Shown here: positions 1 through 8,120 of the stretch, piece by piece
Layout of the letters: each line of letters opens with the position of its first letter
Numbering within the stretch: position 1 is the stretch's first letter
Assembly: GCA_964600595.1 (NCBI GenBank)
Contig: CAZRKL010000063.1
Location: 1-13,564 of the forward strand
Origin: DAIOEK01 sp964600595
Lineage (GTDB): Bacteria; Chloroflexota; Anaerolineae; Anaerolineales; Anaerolineaceae
Direction: 5' to 3'
DNA length: 13,564 nt
Position numbers and translations under genes: made by a program
Notes under the pieces: model-generated
The model's input: only the letters and a program-made list of their open reading frames with translations
Databases searched by the model: none
What the model was told of the DNA's origin: nothing

Positions 1-2229
1 TTCAACTTCATCAGTTGAGGATTTCATCGCTTTGGTCGCCTCATGAACAGATTTGTTTATTTGGCGGACCAACGCTTCGATATTTTTAGCAGATCCTTTC
101 GCGTTCTCAGCAAGGCGGTAAACTTCATTTGCCACAACGCTAAAACCGCCTATTTGTAATTCAAAAGCTTTTAAGGATGCTGCATCGAAGGCAACCTGTA
201 TGATTCCTGGTTTATTCGTGCGGGATACCCCCACAAATTTGTAAATCTTGTCATCTGCAGAACGTTTTTGCGGAGGTTGAGTTACGACAGCATTTTTCTC
301 GGTTAATAACTTACGAAATGCGAAGGATTGTTCCTTAGGATCTTCTGAAAATCTAAAGCCATTCAAGCCTGGATCATTACAGTATTTGATGACACCATCT
401 TCATCAGTGACCAGCACAATATCCAGCTTGCAGTAATTGGCGAGATTCAACAAAAATGCATCTGACAATTCACTATCTTTAACTGAGCTGATGATGGTAT
501 CCACCAGTCTGGTCTGAGATACCATCATGGTATTTAACAAGTGCTCGATAAGTTCCTCAGCCTGTGTTTCTGCGCGGGCAGCTTCAATGGCTGCGTTCAA
601 CGCCAGAAGGTTTGTCTGAGAGGCAATTTCTTCAATCGCGTTGACGATTTTACCAATTTCTTCTGATCGCGTACCCATCTCCAGCACTTTTCCATTAGAT
701 GCTTCAACGCTTTCCCTGATGCGCTGCATTCCTTCCAGTGTGGATTTCACAACTTCGGATCCATGCTGGGTTGTATCAGCGGCATTTTCTGATTGGTTTA
801 CCATTTCATCAGCTGATTGTCTGACAGTGTCTATTATTTCAGAAAGTTGACTGGTAAATTGAGATGCCTGACCAACCGCAAGGGATTGGCTTTCGGCTCC
901 CTTCGCAACACCATCAATAGCCCTCACCATTTGTTCAATGGAATGCGCCGTAGTATTTACCGATTCAGATTGCTGGGCAGCGCCACGGGCTACCTGCTGA
1001 ATGGTGGTCGCAATCTGATTGGTCGCCTGACCGGCGTCTTCAGCTGCCTGGACCAGAATTCCAGATGTCTGGTTTAGATTTTGAACGTTTTGGATTAAAT
1101 TTTGGATTGTGGTTCGAAGATTCCCCACCATTTTTTCTGTTGACTGCCCTAATACGTCTTTTTCTGAGCGAGGGGTAATGCTGGATGATAGTTCTCCATC
1201 AGCAATTTTTGCTGTCACCTGGGCAAGGTTATTTAAATATTCTGTGAGCCCATTAAATGATCGGTATACATCCCCAATTTCATCATTCCCGGGGTTTTCA
1301 ACCCGGACTGAGAAATCGCCTGATCCAATGACATTGGCAAGGTCACGCAGTTTTTTGAGTGGTTTGAAAATGATGCGGTTGTACACAATGACTACGAGGA
1401 ATGCGCCAATCCAGCCAACTAACACCACTAATCCAATAAATATCAAAGTGGATTTCAAACCTTGTTGGTAGATTATTCTCGGCGAAGAGGCATCAACAAC
1501 TGCAACGGACTCTCCACTGATATCCTGTATGAGAATCTGTCCAGATACGGTTGCTTTATCTTTTACAAAAACAAGGATAGGCTGGGATGAAGTAAGCTTA
1601 TTATGAATTTCTGCCTTGTATGTCGATAAGTCTATTGCTAACCCCGATTGATCTTCCCAGGTCTCTATGAGTGAGTTATCAATTTCTCTACCTAAAACCA
1701 AAAAACCTACGGCGCTGTTGCTCGTATCTGATTGCATGATCGCCTGACTGGCAAAAATCTGGGGATTTTCATCGATGAGAGAATATCCAGATATCGAAGC
1801 CAGGTTTTTTGCAGCAATATTTTTAGCCAGATCAATTTTCGATGGCGATAATTCAACCGGTTGCCCTGTCGCCGGATTAATTGCATTCTCGTAAACAACA
1901 TTCCCCTGTGTATCCAGTAAGATTAAAAATGATGCCTGGGTGTTACGCAGATTAATATTTTCAAAATTCTTTTCTTCTGATCCAGAGTCAGGTTTTATGA
2001 GGGATTGGCTGACCTCACCTTGAACAGCATAATTGCTGGCAGAGTTGATTAATGAACTTGTTGTTGCCTGGATTGCGTTATTAAGGATTCTGGTCTTTTC
2101 AGCCATGACCTCTTGATCTAGTTTATCCAGGCTGTTTAGAAGAAAGATTTGGGTGAAGATAAATAATGAAATGGCAATGGTTGCCATTGTTCCAAAAAAT
2201 ACGAGCAGGGTTTTCTTTTGTACTGACAT
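1..2229 (-). CDS. Methyl-accepting chemotaxis protein 3 with a sensor-like domain inserted in the hairpin tip (partial)
   Basis: This reading frame is open for 743 codons from ATG 2229 (GAGGG 6-7 bases upstream) to the left edge; the end of the gene is outside. Membrane helix 1 is at about 6-31. An extracellular region resembling CHASE4 (VMAEKTRILNNAIQATTSSL, then SFLILLDTQGNVVYEN) follows, with membrane helix 2 at about 262-284 and HAMP at about 285-336. The descending signalling arm leads to SQTNLLALNAAIEAARA (537-553). Here a normal receptor would turn with GEAGKGF. Instead 140 residues intervene (554-693) before GGFSVVANEVYRLAE resumes the ascending arm. Both arms align with mcp1 without gaps, so the coiled-coil length class is the same. 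There is no stop or frame change, which speaks for a functional gene. CheW is encoded just upstream. Confidence 0.9.
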   Translation of the reverse strand, partial: MSVQKKTLLVFFGTMATIAISLFIFTQIFLLNSLDKLDQEVMAEKTRILNNAIQATTSSLINSASNYAVQGEVSQSLIKPDSGSEEKNFENINLRNTQASFLILLDTQGNVVYENAINPATGQPVELSPSKIDLAKNIAAKNLASISGYSLIDENPQIFASQAIMQSDTSNSAVGFLVLGREIDNSLIETWEDQSGLAIDLSTYKAEIHNKLTSSQPILVFVKDKATVSGQILIQDISGESVAVVDASSPRIIYQQGLKSTLIFIGLVVLVGWIGAFLVVIVYNRIIFKPLKKLRDLANVIGSGDFSVRVENPGNDEIGDVYRSFNGLTEYLNNLAQVTAKIADGELSSSITPRSEKDVLGQSTEKMVGNLRTTIQNLIQNVQNLNQTSGILVQAAEDAGQATNQIATTIQQVARGAAQQSESVNTTAHSIEQMVRAIDGVAKGAESQSLAVGQASQFTSQLSEIIDTVRQSADEMVNQSENAADTTQHGSEVVKSTLEGMQRIRESVEASNGKVLEMGTRSEEIGKIVNAIEEIASQTNLLALNAAIEAARAETQAEELIEHLLNTMMVSQTRLVDTIISSVKDSELSDAFLLNLANYCKLDIVLVTDEDGVIKYCNDPGLNGFRFSEDPKEQSFAFRKLLTEKNAVVTQPPQKRSADDKIYKFVGVSRTNKPGIIQVAFDAASLKAFELQIGGFSVVANEVYRLAENAKGSAKNIEALVRQINKSVHEATKAMKSSTDEVE
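151..570 (-). other. Inserted PAS/Cache-like module at the MCP3 hairpin turn
   Basis: This codes residues 554-693 of mcp3. The first part (554-603) is predicted helical by eye (AEELIEHLLNTMM, VDTIISSV, SDAFLLNLANYC). The second part (604-683) looks like a small PAS/Cache fold: strand IVLVTDEDGVIKYCNDP, the segment GFRFSEDPKEQSFAFRKLL, AVVTQPPQKR, then strands KIYKFVGVSR and GIIQVAFDA. The DEDGVI-x-Y and closing GIIQV patterns are those of Cache/PAS sensors. The only two cysteines I see in the visible protein are here (C600, C617). The fold assignment is by eye, and a ligand cannot be named. Confidence 0.65.
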
Positions 2230-2305
2230 AGATTCCCTCGTCACCGGATTATTGCTGCATATGTTTAGGTATAACCTGACGCTACCGGTATCTGGATTTT
2301 TCTCT

Positions 2306-2346
2306 TTGTACAACCAGCCGCACAAATTGCGCGGCTGATTGTACAA
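2306..2346 (-). repeat. Long hairpin with duplicated TTGTACAA palindromes before mcp3
   Basis: Two arms, 2306-2321 and 2331-2346, form a 16-base-pair stem with a 9-base loop. In minus-strand RNA every pair holds, including one U-G wobble; in plus-strand RNA the same position is an A-C mismatch, so the structure fits the cheW-to-mcp3 transcript. Each outer end is the perfect palindrome TTGTACAA, and the 11-mer TTGTACAACCA recurs as a direct repeat at 2306 and 2339 (33 bases apart). The sequence after the stem on the minus strand is A-rich (AGAGAAAAATCC), not U-rich, so it is not a canonical terminator. An operator or an RNA processing or attenuation element is possible. Confidence 0.7.
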
Positions 2347-2408
2347 CCAAGATTCCTGGACAAATTGTATGTTTCATCCAGTCTGGTGGTGTTTTAAACC
2401 AACCTTGC

Positions 2409-2861
2409 TTATATGGCGAGGCGGCCCAAGCTGACCTGTTCATCAGACGTCAGCACTTTGCTCAGATCCAGCAAAGTAACCAGACGACCTTCCAACTTTG
2501 CAATTCCGCGGATAAAAGCTGTATTGACTGTTGATACCATCGGCGGGGTGGGCTCGATTGCCTCTTCAGGAATGCGAAGGACTTCTGAGACACCATCAAC
2601 GATCATGCCAATTTTGGTTTTTTCCATATAGACCACAACGATACGAGTATCCTTTGTATGTTCCATTGCTGGCAGCATAAAACGCTTTCTGAGGTCGATA
2701 ACCGGAACTACAGTTCCTCTCAGGTTGGTTACCCCTTCCACAAAAGAAGGAGCTTGCGGCATTTTTGTAATTGCCTGCATTTTTATGATTCCCTCAACTG
2801 CCGAGATATCCAACCCATAATGCTCATTCGCCAGTTCAAATACTACTAATTGTTGTTCCAT
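2409..2861 (-). CDS. cheW: Chemotaxis coupling protein CheW
   Basis: A 150-residue single-domain CheW that bridges the receptor hairpin tip and the CheA P5 domain. Typical features are the opening strand LVVFELANEHYGLDISAVEGI, the central TNLRGTVVPVIDLRKRF (45-61) with the conserved NLRG, the segment GMIVDGVSEVLRIPEEAIEP, and LVTLLDLSKVL near the end. The ATG is supported by AAAGGAG. It stands between two receptor genes rather than in the cheA operon, so it may be tuned to these receptors, especially mcp3 downstream. No fused domain is present. Confidence 0.93.
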   Translation of the reverse strand: MEQQLVVFELANEHYGLDISAVEGIIKMQAITKMPQAPSFVEGVTNLRGTVVPVIDLRKRFMLPAMEHTKDTRIVVVYMEKTKIGMIVDGVSEVLRIPEEAIEPTPPMVSTVNTAFIRGIAKLEGRLVTLLDLSKVLTSDEQVSLGRLAI

Positions 2862-3049
2862 CCGTTTACTCCTTTATTAGGCTCATTAGTATCTGCCCGT
2901 TGGGGCAAGCAAGTTACAAAATTACTACAATTTATTTATAGCCAGCCGGAGGTAAATCTGGCATAAAGGATTGATTAGTTTCCTGTGAATCTTTAAGCCT
3001 TTACCATCAAACTCGCGGGAAACAATCTCCGGCATCTGAGCAATCTTAC
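2862..3049 (-). other. Spacer between mcp2 and cheW
   Basis: I see no gene and no convincing intrinsic terminator. On the minus strand a small hairpin TGCCC-CAAC-GGGCA sits about 35-50 bases before the cheW start but lacks a T-run. The cheW ribosome binding site AAAGGAG is 7 bases before its ATG. AT-rich sequence between 2920 and 2945 could hold a promoter, but no box pair is clear. Confidence 0.4.
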
Positions 3050-5380
3050 CTACTCTTTACTTTCCAGTTTGAATTGGACGATAATGCCATTTAACTGTTG
3101 AGCAAGGAGGGCTAATCCCTGGGCAGATTTTGCTACTTCCTGTATTTGTGCTGCCATTTCTTCGGTGGATGCGGATACCTGTTCAACCGCAGCGGAGTTC
3201 TCTTCAGATACAGCAGCGATGTTTTCAATTGCCTGAGTCACTTCAGAAGAGGATGCAGCCATCTGTTCTGTGGCGGCGGTATTTTCTTCCACTACTGCTG
3301 ATACTGAATCTACCGAAGTAACCAAATCACTGGCAGATTCTGCCATCACCTGGGTTGCTTTGACAGCCTGTTCAGCCTGGGTTCTCACCAGCTCTGTTGT
3401 ATGCAGAATTTCCTTGAGCGCATCGCCAGCCTGACCCGCGAGGGATACGCCAGAATCTACTTCCTGAGCGCCTTGTTTCATTGCAGCCACTGCTTCGCTT
3501 ACGGATTGCTGGATGCCATGGATCAGATCAGCGATTTCTCTGGTTGCCAAACTGGATCTTTCCGCCAGTTTCCTTACTTCATCTGCGACAACAGCGAATC
3601 CTTTGCCTGCTTCACCAGCCCTTGCCGCTTCAATAGCTGCATTCAATGCCAGCAAATTTGTTTGAGAAGCAATATCTTCAATGGTGGTTACAATCTCACC
3701 AATTTGATCAGAACGGGATCCCATCTCCTGAACTTTTTGCGCTGAAACACCAACTACTTTTTGGATGGATTGCATGCCATCCATGGTATTTTTGACGATG
3801 GTGGTTCCCTTCTTAGCAGATTCGGCAGCCTGCACTGAGTCGTTTACAACAGCATTTGCATTTTTTGCCACCTGTTCGATTGCACCGGTGAGCTCGCTTG
3901 TCGCTGAGGATGCCTTGGTGATTGCGACTGCCTGTTCTTGAGCGCCTTGTGCTACTCCATCGATTGCCCGGGTCATTTCGCCTACAGAGGATGAGGTTCG
4001 AGTAATCGACTCAGCCTGCTGAGATGTTCCTCGGGCAACCTGCTGAATAGTGACTGAAATTTGGTTGGTTACACCATCGACCTGATCAGATGAAATTGCA
4101 AGCATCTTGGCAGAATCATCCAGGTTAGTGGAATACTCTTTTATCTGGTTTATTACGGTTCTCAACTGGAGAATCATCTTATTGAAAGCATTCCCAACCA
4201 TATCTTTTTCAGAATTGCTGGGGAATGTCTGACTTAGATCACCTTCAGCCAATTGTCCAGCGGTCACTGCAATCCGATTGAAATATGCGTTAATGTCTTT
4301 GAACGCGTTTATGAGGACGCCAATCTCGTCATTGTTCTTTGCTTCCAGAACTTCTTCAGGTATCTCACCTCTGGATATTAGTTTTGAAAGATTAGATACC
4401 TTCACGATCGGATTGGTGATGATCTGGCTGATGTAAATCGCAAGAAGTGTCACCACAACAGCGGCGATGATGAATGCCAGAATGTATAACCACTGAAGCT
4501 GTGTGAGGGGAGCCAGGACGATCTTTTCTGGAATTTCTGATACCATGCCCCAGGTGGTACCTGGAATCGGGCGGTATCCTGCCAGAACATTGATTCCAAG
4601 GTAGTTCTTATATTTTGCAACACCAGATTCACCGGCAATTACGTTAACTGCTGCGGGATGGGTCATTTGGTATTCCATCTCCGCCCGCGCTTCAACCTGG
4701 CCGGTTGCCAGCAGTTCATCAACCCCGCGTAAGGTGGTTGTTAAAAACCCTTCTTTGTTAATCAAGTAGGATTCTGTATCTGAGTTTTCATTGCGATTTA
4801 AGACAAACTGGAACTGGCTGGTTTCAATGGGTCCACCTACTACACCTACGACCTTTCCATCTTTTATCACGGGAGCGGACACAACAAATACAGTTTTTCC
4901 TGAGGCACGAGAGACTACAGGATCAGAAATAAAGGTCTTTCCCTCGAGAGCATTTAGGAAATAATCGCGGTCAGCAACAGAAATTTTTGTGCCGTCAGTC
5001 CGGTACACTGTTTCCCCATTCAGATCGTATAAAGCTATACTGTCGAACGCTGTCCATTGCTTCGCATATTGGTCAAGAGCATCAACAACTTGAGCAGCAT
5101 CCATGGTTCTCACACGGGCAGTGCCCGCCAGTGTCACCAGATTGTCTATCCGCTCATCCAGCCACAGCCGCATGGTTGTTACCTGCAGTTCACTGTTGGA
5201 AGATAATTCCTGATTCACCTGGTTTAGGATAGTCTGCTGGCTGCGAACATAACTGATCAGCGAGACGATCAATAAGGGTATGAGCGATACTGCGAGAAAC
5301 AGCAGAAGCAGTCTCCCTTTGAGTGAACCAAAAAATGAGATTTGTTTTGCTTGATTTTGATTTGTTTTTTCCTGGGTCAT
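3050..5380 (-). CDS. Methyl-accepting chemotaxis protein 2 (dCache-HAMP-MA)
   Basis: A 776-residue receptor. The first membrane helix is at about 22-46 (LLLLFLAVSLIPLLIVSLISYV without the last residues). The extracellular part is a classic dCache_1-type sensor: FDSIALYDLNGETVYRTDG, then ADRDYFLNALEGKTFISDP and GKTVFVVSAPVIKDGKVVG (about residues 110-185). The W-Y pair of the amino-acid-binding dCache motif is not evident, since RDYF stands in its place. The second membrane helix is at about 294-320, followed by HAMP. The signalling hairpin has a normal tip around residue 588 (AAIEAARAGEAGKGFAVVAD). Its signalling domain is very similar to that of mcp1, while the sensor differs. AAGAGGG precedes the ATG by 4 bases. 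There is no terminal tether pentapeptide. Confidence 0.93.
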   Translation of the reverse strand: MTQEKTNQNQAKQISFFGSLKGRLLLLFLAVSLIPLLIVSLISYVRSQQTILNQVNQELSSNSELQVTTMRLWLDERIDNLVTLAGTARVRTMDAAQVVDALDQYAKQWTAFDSIALYDLNGETVYRTDGTKISVADRDYFLNALEGKTFISDPVVSRASGKTVFVVSAPVIKDGKVVGVVGGPIETSQFQFVLNRNENSDTESYLINKEGFLTTTLRGVDELLATGQVEARAEMEYQMTHPAAVNVIAGESGVAKYKNYLGINVLAGYRPIPGTTWGMVSEIPEKIVLAPLTQLQWLYILAFIIAAVVVTLLAIYISQIITNPIVKVSNLSKLISRGEIPEEVLEAKNNDEIGVLINAFKDINAYFNRIAVTAGQLAEGDLSQTFPSNSEKDMVGNAFNKMILQLRTVINQIKEYSTNLDDSAKMLAISSDQVDGVTNQISVTIQQVARGTSQQAESITRTSSSVGEMTRAIDGVAQGAQEQAVAITKASSATSELTGAIEQVAKNANAVVNDSVQAAESAKKGTTIVKNTMDGMQSIQKVVGVSAQKVQEMGSRSDQIGEIVTTIEDIASQTNLLALNAAIEAARAGEAGKGFAVVADEVRKLAERSSLATREIADLIHGIQQSVSEAVAAMKQGAQEVDSGVSLAGQAGDALKEILHTTELVRTQAEQAVKATQVMAESASDLVTSVDSVSAVVEENTAATEQMAASSSEVTQAIENIAAVSEENSAAVEQVSASTEEMAAQIQEVAKSAQGLALLAQQLNGIIVQFKLESKE

Positions 5381-5418
5381 ATATCCCTCTTTTTTAGATA
5401 AAATTTGAAATTTCCGAG

Positions 5419-7872
5419 TTAATTGTTCAACCGGAATTTGTTGATCACGATTTGCAGTTCTTTGGCGAGATCAGCCAACGCTTTGGCAGATGAATTCACC
5501 TGCTGAACCTGCGCGGCAATTTCTTCGGCAGAAGCAGACACTTCTTCTACTGCAGCCGAATTTTCTTCTGATACTGATGCGATATTTTCAATAGCTTTGG
5601 TAACTTCGGATGAAGACGCAGCCATTTCTTCAGTGGCAGCCGTGTTTTCTTCGACAATAGCGGAGACTGAATCCACAGCGGTTACCAATTTATTGGCAGA
5701 GTTTGACATTTGTTCAACCGCAGTAGATGCCTGGATCGCCTGCTGCGAAACCGCATCTGCAGCGTTCAGAATTGCAACCAGCGCATTCCCGGCATCATTG
5801 GCCTTGGTTACCCCGGTATCAACTTCCCTGGCTCCCTCATCCATCGCGATTACTGCTTCACCCACAGTCTTTTGAATGCCTTTAATAATGTCGCCAATTT
5901 CTTTTGTTGCAGCGGATGATCGTTCAGCAAGTTTTCTCACTTCATCCGCGACCACAGCAAAACCTTTACCCGCTTCTCCAGCCCGCGCCGCTTCAATTGC
6001 AGCATTAAGGGCAAGCAGGTTGGTTTGTGAAGCAATATCTTCAATTGCAGTTACGATTTCGCCAATTTGGTTGGAGCGCTTTCCCATCTCCTGTACCTTC
6101 TGGGCAGAAATATCTACTTTTTGTTTGATGGCATGCATTCCGGTTAGAGTTGCTTCCACCGTCTTGGTACCTTCTTTGGCAGCGTTTGCCGCGTTGTTGG
6201 ATTCCTCCACGACCGCTTGGGCATTTCCCGCAACCTGTGAGATTGCCGTAGAAATATCTGCAGTTATGGATGATGTCATAGAGATGGACGATGCCTGTTC
6301 CTGGGCGCCAGTGGCAACACTATCAATCGCGCGCGAGAGTTGGTCTACCGAAGCGGCAGTTTGATTAACGGATTCAGATTGTTGCGATGTTCCATGCGCG
6401 ACCTGCTGGATGGTTGTGGCAATTTGGCCTGTGGCTTCGCCCGCCTGATCAGCAACCATGGAAAGTTGTTCAGATGCCTCAGCCAGTGATCGGACGCTTT
6501 CGTTGACCTTCCCAATTGACTCTCTCAGACCGTGAATCATTTGCTCGAACGCGTTTCCCAACTCATCTTCAGACGATTTTGGAGTAATATCCAGAACAAG
6601 GTTACCGTCAGCGATCTCCCTGGCAACTTGCGCCATCTCTTTGTAGTATTGAATTATTAAGGTGAACGCTCTTCCAACAATACCAAGCTCATCTTTACGA
6701 TGTGCAATTTTCTCCAGTTCTGCCTGTTCTGCTTTTGAAAAGGATGCATTTCCCAGAGCAAGCTCATTGGCGTTCTTGGCAATTTTCAATATGGGTTTAG
6801 CTATTGACCGTGCCAAAATGAAGCCCATAAGTGCCAGAAGGCCGCCAATAATCAGCGCAATAATTGAATTTTGTAGGGTTGTTTGGATAACCAGGCCGCG
6901 AACTTCTGATAAATCCTGGTCAATAAAGATTACCCAGTTGAGAACATCTGCAAGATCCCCTTCCATTCTTTGAAAGGTGATAACCGCAGGCTGCCCATCC
7001 AGATCATTCAAGGTGGAAGATGTAGCGCTGTCTTTTCCCTCAATCAGGAGTAAATACTCTTCTGGCGCTGGCTGCATCAACTGCGCGGAATTGGGCGAAT
7101 ACAATATGGTGCCGGTATTATCCATTAAGGCTGCCCTGCCGGTATTGCCATATTCAATTTTTGCCAGTTCATTGAATACTGCTGTAACATTTACCGTTCC
7201 CCGGAGAACCCCAATAATTTCCTGCGTTCTTGAACTGAGCACAGGGACGCCAATATTCATCGCATAGGTGTTGGCACTCTCATCAAAGCTGATGGCGCTC
7301 AAGCTTGTTTCACCCGTAAATGCTTTCTGCCACCACCCTTCATCCCCCTGCCAGTAATCTCCTGTCCGAGCACTCATCCCGATATTCATGCCATACTTGT
7401 CGGTGATAAAAACTTCGACCTCATTCGGGAAAGTTTTCATAAATGTATTTACTTCATCGCTTGTCGCGTTAATGAGCATATCCTGCACCAGTGGTTCAAT
7501 CTCGGGAGCATTATCAACCCACTGTTTATCTAAATCAGCAATCATGGTCTGGATTTCTGATTCGGTCTTGCCCTCGTATGTACCATTTGCCAGTTGGACA
7601 CTGCGAATCAGCGATGGTGACAAAGCAAGCGCCTGAAGTGATTTAATATCTCCGTTGATCACCTCAACTGCTCTCTGAATTGCTTCATTTCCAATACTTC
7701 CCAGACTGTCTGAGGTACTGTTTATTGCCGAATTGGATAATGACACATAGTTCAAAACTGCCATCACACCAAGGGCAACAATAAGGACAACAATCATCAT
7801 GCTGATGATTTTGTTTTGAATATTCCAATCCATTGGATTTATTGAAAACACATGCTTATTGCTATTTTTCAT
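5419..7872 (-). CDS. Methyl-accepting chemotaxis protein 1 (Cache-HAMP-MA)
   Basis: A receptor of 817 residues from the ATG supported by GGAGG. A short cytoplasmic start is followed by a membrane helix (about 21-43, MMIVVLIVALGVMAVLNYV). A large extracellular region follows, with the two halves of a double-Cache sensor (GWWQKAFTGET and, later, ALMDNTGTILYSPN). The second membrane helix lies at about 334-356 (IIALIIGGLLALMGFILA), then a HAMP domain and a long signalling coiled coil. The hairpin tip (about residues 620-650) has the normal uninterrupted sequence NLLALNAAIEAARAGEAGKG followed by FAVVADEVRKLAE. The protein ends in NKFRLNN with no CheR/CheB tether pentapeptide. The ligand cannot be told from sequence. 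mcp2 starts 38 bases downstream, probably on the same transcript. Confidence 0.93.
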   Translation of the reverse strand: MKNSNKHVFSINPMDWNIQNKIISMMIVVLIVALGVMAVLNYVSLSNSAINSTSDSLGSIGNEAIQRAVEVINGDIKSLQALALSPSLIRSVQLANGTYEGKTESEIQTMIADLDKQWVDNAPEIEPLVQDMLINATSDEVNTFMKTFPNEVEVFITDKYGMNIGMSARTGDYWQGDEGWWQKAFTGETSLSAISFDESANTYAMNIGVPVLSSRTQEIIGVLRGTVNVTAVFNELAKIEYGNTGRAALMDNTGTILYSPNSAQLMQPAPEEYLLLIEGKDSATSSTLNDLDGQPAVITFQRMEGDLADVLNWVIFIDQDLSEVRGLVIQTTLQNSIIALIIGGLLALMGFILARSIAKPILKIAKNANELALGNASFSKAEQAELEKIAHRKDELGIVGRAFTLIIQYYKEMAQVAREIADGNLVLDITPKSSEDELGNAFEQMIHGLRESIGKVNESVRSLAEASEQLSMVADQAGEATGQIATTIQQVAHGTSQQSESVNQTAASVDQLSRAIDSVATGAQEQASSISMTSSITADISTAISQVAGNAQAVVEESNNAANAAKEGTKTVEATLTGMHAIKQKVDISAQKVQEMGKRSNQIGEIVTAIEDIASQTNLLALNAAIEAARAGEAGKGFAVVADEVRKLAERSSAATKEIGDIIKGIQKTVGEAVIAMDEGAREVDTGVTKANDAGNALVAILNAADAVSQQAIQASTAVEQMSNSANKLVTAVDSVSAIVEENTAATEEMAASSSEVTKAIENIASVSEENSAAVEEVSASAEEIAAQVQQVNSSAKALADLAKELQIVINKFRLNN

Positions 7873-8085
7873 TCCAGCTTCCTCCAGTAACAATAATTCC
7901 TAATTTCTTCCCCTGAAAAAGGGAGTTAAAGTACGCGCCAAATATTTCAACCTCTGGCAGTATTGGTTCCCTATGAACAAGCAGGTTTAATGCGGCACGA
8001 AAACACGAATTGCTTTTCGATAGTTATTCGTACACTGTTGCCCGTATAAACTCCATAAAAGGTTCGTTATTAATTAGTAAAAGAT
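7873..8085 (-). other. Gene-free spacer upstream of mcp1, promoter expected
   Basis: This spacer lies between the terminator and mcp1. Since the upstream operon is terminated, a promoter for mcp1-mcp2 is expected here. I could not place convincing -35/-10 boxes or a flagellar sigma-28 type site (TAAA with GCCGATAA). Short inverted repeats (CGAAAA/TTTTCG and ACGAAT/ATTCGT, around 7990-8030) overlap each other and are weak. No small gene was recognised. Confidence 0.4.
7881..7885 (-). promoter_or_regulatory. Ribosome binding site GGAGG that fixes the mcp1 start
   Basis: GGAGG lies 8 bases before ATG 7872. An upstream in-frame TTG at 7893 would put this site inside the coding sequence and has no comparable site of its own, so ATG 7872 is preferred. 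Confidence 0.85.
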
Positions 8086-8114
8086 AAAAGCTCCCCAAAA
8101 ATTGGAGAGCTTTT
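8086..8114 (-). terminator. Intrinsic terminator after the cheA-cheX2 operon
   Basis: Read on the minus strand, AAAAGCTCTCC pairs with GGGGAGCTTTT: an 11-base-pair stem with one U-G wobble and a 7-base loop (AATTTTT). It is followed by ATCTTTTACTAATT, giving a modest U-rich tail. It begins 7 bases after the cheX2 stop and should separate the adaptation operon from the receptor genes. The A-rich left arm could also allow some termination in the other direction. Confidence 0.85.
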
Positions 8115-8120
8115 GAGAAT

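Noticed and set aside
1..660. A frameshift or assembly chimera in mcp3 explaining the interrupted tip
   Set aside because: I read every codon from 2229 to 1 in one frame and found no stop. Both conserved arms lie in that same frame on either side of the insert, and the insert has sensible domain-like composition. A chimera joining exactly at the hairpin turn twice is improbable, though raw reads would settle it.
641..1471. Plus-strand open frames across mcp3
   Set aside because: They lie opposite a clearly real receptor gene, show no recognisable domain, and are serine/threonine-rich or low-complexity mirror images of its codons.
2306..2346. Intrinsic terminator after cheW
   Set aside because: The stem is strong, but in both directions the sequence beyond it lacks a U-tract at the right place, so I report it as a structured repeat instead.
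5597..6364. Plus-strand open frames opposite mcp1
   Set aside because: Alanine/serine-rich antisense shadows of the repetitive signalling domain, with no domain signal.
7873..7893. TTG at 7893 as the start of mcp1
   Set aside because: It would place the clear GGAGG inside the gene; ATG 7872 has ideal spacing to that site.
7873..8085. Sigma-28 type flagellar promoter before mcp1
   Set aside because: TAAA occurs (in CATTAAACC) but no GCCGATAA-like element follows at the expected distance.
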